From the NCBI GenBank assembly GCA_029253585.1, contig JAQWZF010000021.1, positions 1 through 64,000 of the forward strand: DNA of 64,000 bases, read 5' to 3'. Position numbers and translations under genes: made by a program. Source of the stretch: Gammaproteobacteria bacterium. GTDB lineage: Bacteria; Pseudomonadota; Gammaproteobacteria; Pseudomonadales; Pseudohongiellaceae. Under the pieces are notes generated by a model. That model searched no databases and was not told the DNA's origin. It saw only the letters and a list, made by a program, of their open reading frames with translations. Shown one piece after another: positions 34,397-43,923 of the stretch; positions within the stretch are counted from its first letter, which is position 1, and each line of letters starts with the position of its first letter.

Positions 34397-35158
34397 CTAC
34401 AGTTCACGCAACCAGATATTTCTGAAGGAAACTACCTGCCCATGATCCTGCAGAGTAATCGGCATCCTGCCACTGCAATCCTGCTCAGTCGTCTGCCCAT
34501 AGGGCGTACAGCGAATCGAATATTCCGGGCGCTGGGTATAGGATGTGGCAAAAATTTCAACGTTATTCAAAACAAGCACGCCGTTGTGAAACACCGTAAC
34601 AAAGACGGGTACTTCGAGAGCGCCGCTCGCAGCAAAGTCAGGTGCCGTAAAAATAATATCGTAGCTCTGCCACTGCCCTGGTGGTTTCGACACATTCACC
34701 AAGGGTGCGTGCTCCAGATAGACCGAACCGGCCTGGCCATTTACATAGGTTGGGTTCTCCCAGCTCTCGAGTACCTGCACTTCGAATTGCGAATGTAGAA
34801 AGATGCCACTATTGCCTCGACTCTGACCCTCCCCCGCGATGACGGCGGTAGGCGAGAATTCAATATGCAGTTGCATATCCGCGAAAGCCTTTTTCGTCTT
34901 GATAGAACCTGCGCCATTTTTTACCGTGACGACACCGTCTGCGATCGTCCAGTCAGCTTGCTGTTCGCCATTCACCGAATGCCATGCGTCAAGGTTGCTG
35001 CCATCAAACAGGATAATTGCATCCGAGGGAGGAACGCCATTCGTCGCGCCACTTATCTTAGCAGGGGGTTGTAAATAGACTTCGGCGGCATGGGCTGCTT
35101 GATTCACTAGCGAGACATTGCCCACGATAGACACAATCAGGAGTAGCAGTTTTCTCAT
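34397..35158 (-). CDS. Exported DUF1080 (3-keto-disaccharide hydrolase-like) protein
   Basis: This 253-residue protein has a signal peptide (residues 1-24) and the concanavalin-like DUF1080 fold: ILFDGSNLDAWHSVNGEQ near residue 50, DMQLHIEFSP, RGNSGIFLHSQFEVQVLES near 118 and GQWQSYDIIFTAP near 160. Some members hydrolyse 3-keto-glycosides; many have unknown sugar substrates. There is a Cys pair near the C-terminus (RCTPYGQTTEQDC), likely a disulphide. The M28 peptidase gene follows 175 bp downstream on the same strand. Confidence 0.85.
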   Translation of the reverse strand: MRKLLLLIVSIVGNVSLVNQAAHAAEVYLQPPAKISGATNGVPPSDAIILFDGSNLDAWHSVNGEQQADWTIADGVVTVKNGAGSIKTKKAFADMQLHIEFSPTAVIAGEGQSRGNSGIFLHSQFEVQVLESWENPTYVNGQAGSVYLEHAPLVNVSKPPGQWQSYDIIFTAPDFAASGALEVPVFVTVFHNGVLVLNNVEIFATSYTQRPEYSIRCTPYGQTTEQDCSGRMPITLQDHGQVVSFRNIWLREL

Positions 35159-35491
35159 CGGGAAAGCTGTTCCTATTCAGGCTGCGAACTAAAGCTAGTG
35201 ATAACCAGAAAAGCGCATACCAGGCGTTCGAGGTGAGATTAGCACAAATGGCAAAGCTCATAGACCACCTTTTTCTCCGGCATTGATCTCACCCCAAAAA
35301 AAGACCAGAATGACCGGCTCCGTTGGGCTGTAGGGGATTAACTCAGAGTCGACCACGCAGCCAAAATCCCACCATTTTAAAGAGACACATCGCTACTAAC
35401 GAGTTAAGCTGAGCTACTTCGCAGTGCTGCATGTAACTGATTACAGGATAGCGCCCGCGGCAAATAGCAGGAAAGCATTTGGTAAACGCTA
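35159..35491. other. Intergenic region
   Basis: This 333-bp stretch separates the DUF1080 gene and the divergent receiver gene. I see no gene, strong hairpin or repeat; it should contain the two divergent promoters. Confidence 0.4.
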
Positions 35492-35896
35492 ATGGAAAAC
35501 AACAAATCAAGCACCATTCTAGTTGTGGAAGATGGACCCGGCGTCAGAGACGTTGCCGTGCAGATGCATGAATTTACTGGCTTCGATGTCATCGAAGCGG
35601 TTGATGCTGCGAGCGGCCTGCAGCGATTCAAAGAAAACCCGCAGATTGACCTGGTCTTTGCGGACGTCATCATGCCCGGCGGCACTAACGGGGTAGAAAT
35701 ATCGAAGGAAATGCTAGTGCAAAACCCGGACACCTTGATTCTTCTCGCAACGGGCTACTCGGACAAGGCCGAGGCACTCAGAGGTAAAGCGGCTCATTCT
35801 GCCAACATAGCTGTAGTAGCCAAGCCCTACGACATAAACATAATACCCGACTTGATCTCATCGATGATCAGTAACGCCTCAACCGAACCGCTCTAG
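35492..35896 (+). CDS. Single-domain response regulator (CheY-like receiver)
   Basis: This 134-residue protein is a receiver domain only. It has the acidic start ILVVEDGPGVRD, the phospho-acceptor Asp in LVFADVIMPGG (near residue 54), the switch Thr in ILLATGYSD and the conserved Lys in VVAKPYD. It has no output domain, so it would act by protein contact. No histidine kinase gene is nearby. It converges with a lipoprotein gene, with only 2 bp between the stops. Confidence 0.85.
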   Translation: MENNKSSTILVVEDGPGVRDVAVQMHEFTGFDVIEAVDAASGLQRFKENPQIDLVFADVIMPGGTNGVEISKEMLVQNPDTLILLATGYSDKAEALRGKAAHSANIAVVAKPYDINIIPDLISSMISNASTEPL

Positions 35897-35898
35897 CT

Positions 35899-36348
35899 TT
35901 AGCTGTCGTCATCCGCAAGAGCAGCATCCGCCCGCATATTGCAAGCCGTAACCTCGGGCAACTGAGCAATATACTTAACCATCATGGCGCCACGAATATC
36001 TGTTTTTTCGAGAAGGGACGTAGATTCTTCTATATAGAACACACGGGAAGTCGTTGCGACAAGATCCTCATCCATTGCCCTGGCACAACGATGCACGCCA
36101 AGGCCCGCTGGTATTCGCCGCGGCAGTCTTTCTCGGTACATGAATATTTCTTTGCTGTCTTGAAAGTAGGTGTAGTCGACAATGCCATCTCGGTTACTGT
36201 CGCGCGCGCACATCTCATAGATTAGAAAATTATCGCAGTAGAGACTGTTAGCGGGCGGATTAGCAAAGTTAATACCGCTGCATGCGTTCAGGGCAAGAGC
36301 AGCGCTAAACAATACTGTGACGCGAAAACTGGTCGAAAGAATAGCCAT
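35899..36348 (-). CDS. Hypothetical lipoprotein
   Basis: From the ATG at 36348 this gives a 149-residue protein with a lipobox, LALNACSG, placing Cys near residue 23. The mature part has several Cys (YCDNF, MCARD, HRCAR, ACNMR) that could form disulphides, and a DSNRDGIVDYTYF segment that looks like a calcium-binding loop. I do not recognise the family. A start six bases upstream (TTG) is possible. Confidence 0.6.
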   Translation of the reverse strand: MAILSTSFRVTVLFSAALALNACSGINFANPPANSLYCDNFLIYEMCARDSNRDGIVDYTYFQDSKEIFMYRERLPRRIPAGLGVHRCARAMDEDLVATTSRVFYIEESTSLLEKTDIRGAMMVKYIAQLPEVTACNMRADAALADDDS

Positions 36349-36447
36349 AAGCAAAACTTTTAGACCCTACAGGGCAATTACAAAAATTCAGTGAACCGAT
36401 AGTCACGCATATCGCCATTGTACTCAGTTAAAGACAAAATTATAAAT

Positions 36448-37977
36448 CTAACCACTAGGGAAAGAGAACCGAGCTCTTTCGTTGTCACCATGAGCCGGCC
36501 ATTTTTGTGTCATTGTCTTACGGCGCGTATAGAAACGAATAGAGTCTGGACCATAGATACTAAGATCGCCAAATAATGATCGCTTCCATCCGCCGAAGCT
36601 GTGACTTGCTACGGGTACGGGCAGCGCGACATTTACACCCACCATGCCTACCTGTATATGATCAGAGAAGTAACGTGCCGCCGCACCATCTCGCGTAAAA
36701 ATACAGGTGCCGTTTCCATATTCATGACGATTGATTATAGACATTGCCTGATCGATGTTCTTCACCCGCATAACACACAATACGGGACCAAAAATTTCAT
36801 CGCTATGAATGCTCATAGACTCGGTAACTTCATCAATCAGACAGCCACCGATGAAATACCCCTCCTCGAAACCATCAATAATCAAGCCGCGGCCATCCAC
36901 TATTAAGTCCGCGCCCTGATCCAGGCCTTGCTCGAGATAATCATTGATTCGAGCCAGCGCATCGGCGCTAATTAGTGGCCCCATATCATTCTCGGTATCT
37001 GTGCCCGGACCCACCTTCAGTGCCCTGACCCGCTTCTCTAGTTCAGCGACGACCTTGTTTGCCGTCTCCTCACCGACACAAACGGCGACCGATATTGCCA
37101 TGCAGCGCTCGCCACAGGATCCATAGGCCGCACCCATTAACGCACTGACCGCATTATCAAGATCCGCATCGGGCATTATTACCGCATGATTCTTCGCGCC
37201 ACCTAAAGCCTGCACCCGTTTACCGGATTTGCTAGCGCGCTGGTAGATCGACTCGGCGATAGGCGTGGAACCGACAAAGCTGACTGCCTGTATGCGCGGA
37301 TCGTCCAATATCATTTCGACGACGCGCCTATCACCATGCACCACATTGAATACCCCATCGGGTAATCCTGCCTCGGTGAATAGCTTCGCCAACAAAAGAG
37401 CGGCGCTAGGGTCGCGCTCTGATGGCTTGAGAATAAAGGTATTGCCACAGGCAATGGCCATGGGAAACATCCACATAGGAACCATCGCCGGAAAATTAAA
37501 AGGGGTTATACCTGCCACTATCCCCAACGCCTGAAATTCTGACCAGCTATCTATCTCTGGCCCTGCGTTCTTCGAGTGCTCGCCTTTTAGCAACTCGGAA
37601 ATTCCGCAGGCGTACTCCACAACTTCGATTCCGCGAATTAATTCACCACGCGCATCGTCGAGCACCTTGCCATGTTCGGCGGTGATCGCCGCGCAGATAT
37701 CATCCGCGTTCGCTTCCAGCAATTGTTTGAAGCAAAATAAAACCTGCGCACGCTTCTGCGGTGGTGTATTGCGCCAGGCCGCGAAAGCGATACTCGCTGT
37801 CGCTATGGCCTCTTCCAGTTCGGCGCTGCCGGCACAGGACAGCTTCTTGGAAACCTTTCCCGTAGCGGGGTTATAGACATCGAGCGTCTCGCCACTATCG
37901 ATGCCAATGCCTACGCCAAAACTCTCGCGACCACCTATGTAGTGACCGAGGCTCTCGAGATCTTTATTTGAACTCAT
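36448..37977 (-). CDS. mmsA: Methylmalonate-semialdehyde dehydrogenase (CoA-acylating)
   Basis: This 509-residue aldehyde dehydrogenase oxidises malonate or methylmalonate semialdehyde to acetyl- or propionyl-CoA with NAD+ and CoA. The family markers are ITPFNFPAMVPMWMFPMAIACGN near residue 157, SFVGSTPI near 238 and the catalytic Cys in YGSCGERCMAIS near 288. Its start overlaps the stop of the preceding aminotransferase gene by 14 bp. With that enzyme it forms the beta-alanine to acetyl-CoA route. Confidence 0.92.
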   Translation of the reverse strand: MSSNKDLESLGHYIGGRESFGVGIGIDSGETLDVYNPATGKVSKKLSCAGSAELEEAIATASIAFAAWRNTPPQKRAQVLFCFKQLLEANADDICAAITAEHGKVLDDARGELIRGIEVVEYACGISELLKGEHSKNAGPEIDSWSEFQALGIVAGITPFNFPAMVPMWMFPMAIACGNTFILKPSERDPSAALLLAKLFTEAGLPDGVFNVVHGDRRVVEMILDDPRIQAVSFVGSTPIAESIYQRASKSGKRVQALGGAKNHAVIMPDADLDNAVSALMGAAYGSCGERCMAISVAVCVGEETANKVVAELEKRVRALKVGPGTDTENDMGPLISADALARINDYLEQGLDQGADLIVDGRGLIIDGFEEGYFIGGCLIDEVTESMSIHSDEIFGPVLCVMRVKNIDQAMSIINRHEYGNGTCIFTRDGAAARYFSDHIQVGMVGVNVALPVPVASHSFGGWKRSLFGDLSIYGPDSIRFYTRRKTMTQKWPAHGDNERARFSFPSG

Positions 37978-39280
37978 GTAACGACTCCCCTACGGCATTG
38001 ACTAGGTCATGGATCTGCTTCTCATTCACTATGAACGGCGGTGCCAGCTGAATGGTGTCTCCTCCCCAGCGCACATAGAAACCTTTCTCGAGACACTTCA
38101 AGCCAAGCTCGAAGGGGCGGCGCAGCGGCTCGCCCGGGTAATGCTCCAAGGAGATACCGGCGGCCAAGCCGTAGTTGCGAATATCGGTAACGAAGGGGCT
38201 TCCCTGCAAGGAATGCACGACTTCTTCGAATATTGGTGACATGGCCTTCACATTGTCTATTAAATTGTCATCGACCAGAGCTTTCAACGCGGCAAGCCCG
38301 GCGGCGCAGGCAACGGGGTGGGCCGAATAGGTGTAGCCATGGGGAAACTCCACCATATACTCGGGCCCACCATTGTCTATGAAGGCATCGTAGATCTCAG
38401 AACCCACAACTACCGCTCCTAGCGGCACCGCACCATTGGTAATCTGCTTCGCCAGCGTCATGATGTCAGGTGTGACCCCAAACTCTTCGGCACCGGTCAG
38501 AGAACCCATGCGCCCGAAGCCGGTGATTACCTCATCGAAGATCAACAACAGGTTGTGCTTATCGCATAGCTCTCGAAGTCGATTGAGGTAACCGACGGGT
38601 GGCGGCAATACACCCGCCGTCCCTGACAGGGGCTCGACGATGACGGCGGCGATGTTAGATGCATCGTGAAGAAACACCAACTCTTCCAATTCATCGGCAA
38701 GGTGAGCGCCTACCGAGGGCATTCCCCGACTGAATTTATTCTCTTCGAGTAGCGTATCACCTATATGATCGGCATCTACAGATTGACCGAACAACTTGCG
38801 GTTAAAGCCTATTCCCCCGACTCCCACGCCACCGTAATTAACACCGTGGTAGCCCTTCATGCGGCCGATAAATTTGGACTTTCCTGGTTGACCCTTGCTC
38901 CGCCAATAGCCTCGCGCCATTTTTAATGCGGTATCTATTGTCTCCGAACCGGAGTCAGTGAAGAACACATGATCCAACTTCGAAGGGGTCAGCTGAACTA
39001 CTTTGTTTGCTAATTCGAAGGATAATTCATGACCGTATTGAAAGCCTGGCGAATAATCAAGCTTCGACATCTGCGCGCTCACCGCAGCTGTGATTTCATC
39101 ACGACCATGACCAAGCCCACAGGTCCATAAGCCCGAAAGACCATCAAATATTTCCTTACCGTTGGTATCCGTATAGTAGGCTCCTTTCGCGGACGCCATG
39201 AGCCTTGGACTATCTTTAAATTGTCTATTGCTCGTATACGGCATCCAGTGCGCTTCGAGCTGTTCTCTACTCAGAGTCAC
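37964..39280 (-). CDS. Omega-amino acid:pyruvate aminotransferase (class III)
   Basis: This 438-residue PLP enzyme resembles beta-alanine:pyruvate transaminases: it starts EAHWMPYTSNRQFKDSPRL, and has GLSGLWTCGLGHG near residue 47, FTDSGSETIDTALKMARGYW near 105, FDEVITGFGRMG near 248 and the PLP lysine in LAKQITNGAVPLGAV near 277. The GTG start at 39280 is preceded by GGGAG. It would convert beta-alanine (or a similar omega-amino acid) to malonate semialdehyde, which mmsA then consumes. Confidence 0.9.
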   Translation of the reverse strand: MTLSREQLEAHWMPYTSNRQFKDSPRLMASAKGAYYTDTNGKEIFDGLSGLWTCGLGHGRDEITAAVSAQMSKLDYSPGFQYGHELSFELANKVVQLTPSKLDHVFFTDSGSETIDTALKMARGYWRSKGQPGKSKFIGRMKGYHGVNYGGVGVGGIGFNRKLFGQSVDADHIGDTLLEENKFSRGMPSVGAHLADELEELVFLHDASNIAAVIVEPLSGTAGVLPPPVGYLNRLRELCDKHNLLLIFDEVITGFGRMGSLTGAEEFGVTPDIMTLAKQITNGAVPLGAVVVGSEIYDAFIDNGGPEYMVEFPHGYTYSAHPVACAAGLAALKALVDDNLIDNVKAMSPIFEEVVHSLQGSPFVTDIRNYGLAAGISLEHYPGEPLRRPFELGLKCLEKGFYVRWGGDTIQLAPPFIVNEKQIHDLVNAVGESLHEFK

Positions 39281-39315
39281 AGAATTCTCCCTAAAGCCTA
39301 CGCTAATTACTTTTG

Positions 39316-40887
39316 TTAAGTATTCACTACCGGCTCAGCACCGGCAACATCTTGGTCTACCGCGCCATGCCCTATACTATCCAGATCGGCTTGATACTGC
39401 GCCGCCAGTTCATCATCGGGCCAGAGCACGGCAACTATATAGCCAACGATCCCCGCCGAGAGGAAGGATGGCGGCATTGTCTCCAGCGCCACGAAATAAG
39501 GACCGAGAGTTTCCATGTCCTGAATAACGAACTTACAGATCATGGTCATGGAAAAACCGGTAATCATGGCGGCAATTGCCGCTCTTTCAGTGAACTTTGT
39601 CCAGAACAGAGACATGAGCATCATCGGACAGAACGTGGCCGCGATTCCCGCCCATCCGAATATCACGAACCAGAATATCGTTCGATCCGGAGATGCAATT
39701 GACACGGTGATCGCCAAACCCAGAGAGAGCGCTGCGAACACAATCGTTATACTGCGACAGAGCCTGGCAGCCTGGCTATCGGTTAATTCAGAATTGATGA
39801 TCTTTGCATACAGGTCATGGGTGACCGACCCTGCCGCCATGACCAACAGGGAGGAAACTGTGGACATGATTGCCGATAGCACGGCAGCAACATAGAGCCC
39901 GACTAGTAGCGGCGGAAAAGTAAATTCCACCAGTTCAGACAGCACGTTCTGCGCACCGTTGCCCAAGACGGTATCGGGTTCGACACCCTGAGTAGTAAAA
40001 ATGTAGCGGCCGAGAACACCAATGCTGACGGCTGAGAAATCGACCAAAAGAGTAAACAGCATAGCCACCCATTTACCGCGATTTATCTGATCTTCACTAC
40101 GTATGGCGATGAGTCGGGCGAACACCTGCGGTGACCCCAAGAACCCCAAGCCGATTAACATCATGCCAACTACCACGGCCACATTCATCAACGTGAACCC
40201 ACCGGCGCCCCACATGTTGACCAGACCCGGTTCGATGGCATACAGGCCATCATAGATAGAACCACTATTGGAAAGCGATAGATAGGCGACCAAGGGCAGC
40301 AACACGAGACAGACCAGCATTACCGCCCCCTGAAACATATCGGTCCAGGCGGCTGCCAGGAAGCCACCGGCTATGCAGTAAGTCGCGACGACAAGAAAGC
40401 CCACTACAGCGCCGGTGTGATAGTTCCAGCCTAGAAAAGATTCGAAGGCCGAGCCAGTCGCGTCTATCTGCGCGGAGATATAGATCAATACGAAGATGGA
40501 AAGCCCTGCGGAAGAGACGAGGCGCAACACATTGGTCTTCGACTTGAAGCGACTAGCCATGTAGTCGATGACAGTGATCGAGTCGTATTTATCAGTGAGT
40601 CGCTTGAAGCGACTCGCCATCAAGAACCAGGCGACACCCACACCGAATAGCTCGCCGACCACGACCCAATAGGTACTGAATCCAAGCATGGCACCCATGC
40701 CAGTTAGCCCTAATAGCAGCCAGGCCGACTCGCCTGTGGCCTGTGCCGAGAAGGAAGCAACCCAGAAGCTAAGAGACTTACCACCAATGACGAAGTCGCT
40801 CATGCTCTTGACCCGCTTAGAGGCCAGATACCCCAGAAATATCAAGATTCCGAAGTAGATGACGATCATCGAGTATTTCTCTAGCAT
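39316..40887 (-). CDS. Sodium/solute symporter, PutP-like SSS family
   Basis: The ATG at 40887 (after AGAGGAAA) gives a 523-residue protein with about 13 membrane helices. The PutP-like features are the start YFGILIFLGYLASKRVKSMSDFVIGGKSL, LGLTGMGAMLGFSTYW and a sodium-site segment GGFLAAAWTDMFQGAVML. It is the first gene of the symporter-aminotransferase-mmsA operon, so an omega-amino acid such as beta-alanine is the likely cargo rather than proline. Confidence 0.88.
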   Translation of the reverse strand: MLEKYSMIVIYFGILIFLGYLASKRVKSMSDFVIGGKSLSFWVASFSAQATGESAWLLLGLTGMGAMLGFSTYWVVVGELFGVGVAWFLMASRFKRLTDKYDSITVIDYMASRFKSKTNVLRLVSSAGLSIFVLIYISAQIDATGSAFESFLGWNYHTGAVVGFLVVATYCIAGGFLAAAWTDMFQGAVMLVCLVLLPLVAYLSLSNSGSIYDGLYAIEPGLVNMWGAGGFTLMNVAVVVGMMLIGLGFLGSPQVFARLIAIRSEDQINRGKWVAMLFTLLVDFSAVSIGVLGRYIFTTQGVEPDTVLGNGAQNVLSELVEFTFPPLLVGLYVAAVLSAIMSTVSSLLVMAAGSVTHDLYAKIINSELTDSQAARLCRSITIVFAALSLGLAITVSIASPDRTIFWFVIFGWAGIAATFCPMMLMSLFWTKFTERAAIAAMITGFSMTMICKFVIQDMETLGPYFVALETMPPSFLSAGIVGYIVAVLWPDDELAAQYQADLDSIGHGAVDQDVAGAEPVVNT

Positions 40888-41084
40888 GGGATTTCCTCTG
40901 CAAGGTAACCAGACCAATAATACCTTCCAGCAAAGCAAGTTACACCATCGGATATCAGTTAACTACGCCAAGCTCAGAGCGCATAGGAACAAATCGGGGA
41001 AAAGCGATAGCGATGGCTGCCCGCTAACTCCTATAATAGCTTCACCTGCTGCTTCCCGCGGGGTGTCATCGCTGGAATTCGTTT

Positions 41085-41930
41085 ATGTCACCACTCATTT
41101 TAGGCGCAGTGCTTCTCGCCGCTGCGCTCCACGCAGTGTGGAATGCCCTCATCAAGGTGAGCGGGGATCGCCTTGTTATTATGGCGGTAACCACTGCAAC
41201 TACATCTGTACTGGTGATTCCCATTCTCTTCTATCTACCCTCGCCCGCCCCCGCGAGCTGGCCCTATCTCATTTCATCCGCCTGCGTACATAGCTTCTAC
41301 ATGCTGGTATTGATTAAGGCTTACGGCCTGGGTGACTTCGCTCAGGTCTACCCTCTCTCCAGAGGATCGGCTCCGCTACTCACAGCGATGTTGGGCTTCT
41401 TGTTACTCAACGAATCGATGGAACCAAGCGAGATGTTAGGCATGTTACTGATAGTTGCCGGTATCTTTGGCTTGGCTATGGAAACCAGTGCTGGCGTCTT
41501 GCAACTGTCCCGCCCCGCCCTTCTCTATTCTCTATTGACCGGATTATGCATAACGGCCTATTCCCTGGTCGATGGCATGGGCGTTCGGCTATCGGGCAAT
41601 AGCCTAAGCTTTATTCTATGGATGTTTTTCCTTGATGGCTTCCTAGTGCCTCTGGTTGCGCTCGCCAGAAGACCAAGACAGCTATTGATAGACACGATAA
41701 AGATCGTATGGAAACCCGGTCTCATGGTTTCACTACTCTCAACGATTGGCTACGCCATCATCGTCTGGGCATTCAGCCAGGAACGCATCGCGCCGATTGC
41801 CGTCCTGCGCGAGACCAGTGTGCTATTCGCGATGCTGATCTCCGTTCTCTTTATTAAGGAGGCGTTCTCCGCACTACGCGCACTGATAATAGGACTAATT
41901 CTAGGCGGCATTGTTATGCTGGGCCTTTAG
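41085..41930 (+). CDS. EamA/DMT-family transporter
   Basis: This 281-residue inner-membrane protein has ten hydrophobic segments arranged as two EamA repeats (first near residues 2-135, second near 145-280). Typical pieces are LHAVWNALIKVSGD, YPLSRGSAPLLTAMLGFLLLNE and VLRETSVLFAMLISVLFIKEAFS. Members export amino acids, metabolites or drugs; the cargo here is unknown. Confidence 0.85.
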   Translation: MSPLILGAVLLAAALHAVWNALIKVSGDRLVIMAVTTATTSVLVIPILFYLPSPAPASWPYLISSACVHSFYMLVLIKAYGLGDFAQVYPLSRGSAPLLTAMLGFLLLNESMEPSEMLGMLLIVAGIFGLAMETSAGVLQLSRPALLYSLLTGLCITAYSLVDGMGVRLSGNSLSFILWMFFLDGFLVPLVALARRPRQLLIDTIKIVWKPGLMVSLLSTIGYAIIVWAFSQERIAPIAVLRETSVLFAMLISVLFIKEAFSALRALIIGLILGGIVMLGL

Positions 41931-42238
41931 TCTGCGCAGAATTTACCGTGCACATTCTTTCACCTCCAGCGTAATCTGCCTATTTCCCCTCCAGGCAGAG
42001 CTTTAACTAGCCACCTATTATCCCGCTTGTATCACAGTAATGTCTGCGCTACACAGGAAAACGGGCGAAAAGCCCCTATCTTAGCTTGATCTGGACATCT
42101 AAACCTGATAACAAAGTAACCAAGCCTTTAGCTACAGCGAGGGGATCAGTTACTGCTGGATGTAGAAGAGACTGATCGGCTAGGAAAAAGAAATAAAAAC
42201 CTAGCATTCCAACACTTACTAAACAAAGAAGACCTACG
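41931..42238. other. Intergenic region
   Basis: These 308 bp between two plus-strand genes hold no supported gene or strong hairpin. A hydrophobic frame on the minus strand (42279-42076) overlaps the next gene and was not accepted. Confidence 0.4.
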
Positions 42239-42607
42239 ATGTATACACTTATACTGTTAGGCATATCCCTCGGCGGCATCGCTATCTTATTGCTACTAAA
42301 ACCGGAGGCTGGTTTCGAATTCGTTCGTAAGTATTTTCTAAAGCCAGGGTTTCAGTACGGCACTGTGGCGGCGAGCCTCATCCTGGCCATTGCGATCTAT
42401 TATTCCGCCGCATCATCAAAATTCCCCGCCCTCTTCGAAATGCTAGCGCTATTTCCCGTCGTTGGCGGGGTGATTTGTGTGCTTCTTCCTCCCACCGTTT
42501 TCAAAAGCATAGTTTCCTGGGAGCTAAACACATTGTCACCCTATGGCCGTCTTTTGGGCATTTGTTATGGATTGCTTGGTGGCTTTCTTCTCTATGCTGC
42601 AGCATAG
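42239..42607 (+). CDS. Small inner-membrane protein, 122 residues
   Basis: The protein is almost entirely hydrophobic, with four likely membrane helices (residues ~2-20, 40-57, 66-87 and 102-121) and short polar links such as KPEAGFEFVRKYFLKPGFQY. I do not recognise a family. The ATG is the first codon of a clear membrane segment. It is followed at 45 bp by the FrsA-like hydrolase gene on the same strand. Confidence 0.6.
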   Translation: MYTLILLGISLGGIAILLLLKPEAGFEFVRKYFLKPGFQYGTVAASLILAIAIYYSAASSKFPALFEMLALFPVVGGVICVLLPPTVFKSIVSWELNTLSPYGRLLGICYGLLGGFLLYAAA

Positions 42608-42652
42608 CAATGGAATGAGGCCTCTACAGAGAGACCTTAGGAGACAAGAAAA

Positions 42653-43873
42653 ATGAGAGACATTCCCCATCTTCTATTTATTTGCCTGCTGACACTTGGC
42701 ACCCCAATTGTTCTCGCGCAGCAATACGCATTCAATTCTGAGGAAGAAACAATAGAGGGCTGGTATCACTCCCACGAAATCCAGACCTGGACGACCAAGG
42801 GTGGCGACATCGATGTAATCATGGAGGTACGCGATAAGGTTGAGCGCAGCTTGGGGGCAAAGCGTTTCCCAGAACTGGTGGATACACAAATAGAATTTGG
42901 GCCTGGGAACTGGTCTTACGAGTGAATTCAAGCCGGAGATAGAGCGCGCAGCGAAGCAAATAGTCTGAACGGGTACGACAGACTGCAAAAACTCCGTGCT
43001 GCACTAGCCTATTACAGCACCGGATCCTGGCCACATCTAGGCAGAGAAGATGATACCCAGGCGCTAACTAAGGCTATAGAAACCTATATGGTTGCTGGCG
43101 CGCTAATGAACACCCCTGTCGCTCACATCGACATCCCTGTGGGGGAGCAAGGCGTGACAAGCGTGAAAGGATATCTACACCTGCCAGCCGGTGCGGGGCC
43201 CTTTCCGATAGTCATAAACAGTTTTGGTTCCGACGTCACCAAGGAAGACAGCTTCGACCTGTTCTATCGCGAATTGAAACCTCGCGGGATTGGCATGCTC
43301 GCGGTGGATATGCCCGGCATCGGTGAAGCGAAGCAGCTGTCTATGGCAGACGGTTCCGATACGGTCATGGAGGCAGCGCTACAGTTACTACGAGAGGCCG
43401 ACTATGCCCAGCAAGGCAATATCTTTGTCGTAGGAGTCAGCTTCGGTGGTAATGCGGCAGCGAGAGCTTTCTACCGACTCGAGGTCGCCGGCGTAGTGAG
43501 TATGTGCGGGCCTCTGCATACTGCCTTCCAATATCCCCCGGACGCCCTGAATGGTCAGCCTAAACTCACCATCGACGGAGTCAAATCCCGCTTCAGTTTA
43601 TTGGATCGCTCTACGGCAGCATTGAGCGCCCCACTGTCTGAAGTCTCTCTGATCAAGCAAGGCTATATGCAGGCAAACAAGACTATAGGCACGCCCCTAT
43701 TGGTAATAACTACCAACCGCGACCCGGTATCGCCGCCAGAAGATCTGGCAATCTTTCTCGATTCCGCCGGTGATCAGGAAGTCATAGTGCTGGACATGAA
43801 AGGACACTGCCCACCTCGAGGAGTACGTGAGCCGGTTGTTGCACGTTGGATCGCCGACAAAATACGGAATTAG
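42653..43873 (+). pseudogene. FrsA-like exported alpha/beta hydrolase interrupted by one nonsense codon
   Basis: A single 406-codon frame runs from the ATG at 42653 (after AGGAGA) with a signal peptide (TLGTPIVLAQ) to 43873. It is broken only by TGA at 42923-42925, after GNWSYE. Sequence on both sides fits one protein: helical N-terminal part (EVRDKVERSLGAKRFPELV, then NGYDRLQKLRAALAYYSTGSW) and a hydrolase core with GVSFGG (nucleophile Ser) and a late His in DMKGHCPPRG. The layout resembles esterase FrsA. A change of CGA to TGA would explain the break. Translation might restart at the ATG at 43088, giving the hydrolase core alone. Confidence 0.75.
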
Positions 43874-43923
43874 TCTAGCCCTCACCTAGAAGGCAGTTTC
43901 CCGCAGCGCCGCCCAATCTACTC

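Noticed and set aside
42076..42279. 67-residue hydrophobic minus-strand frame
   Set aside because: It overlaps the start of the plus-strand membrane protein gene by 41 bp and has no good ribosome site; the hydrophobicity may be a shadow of AT-rich sequence.
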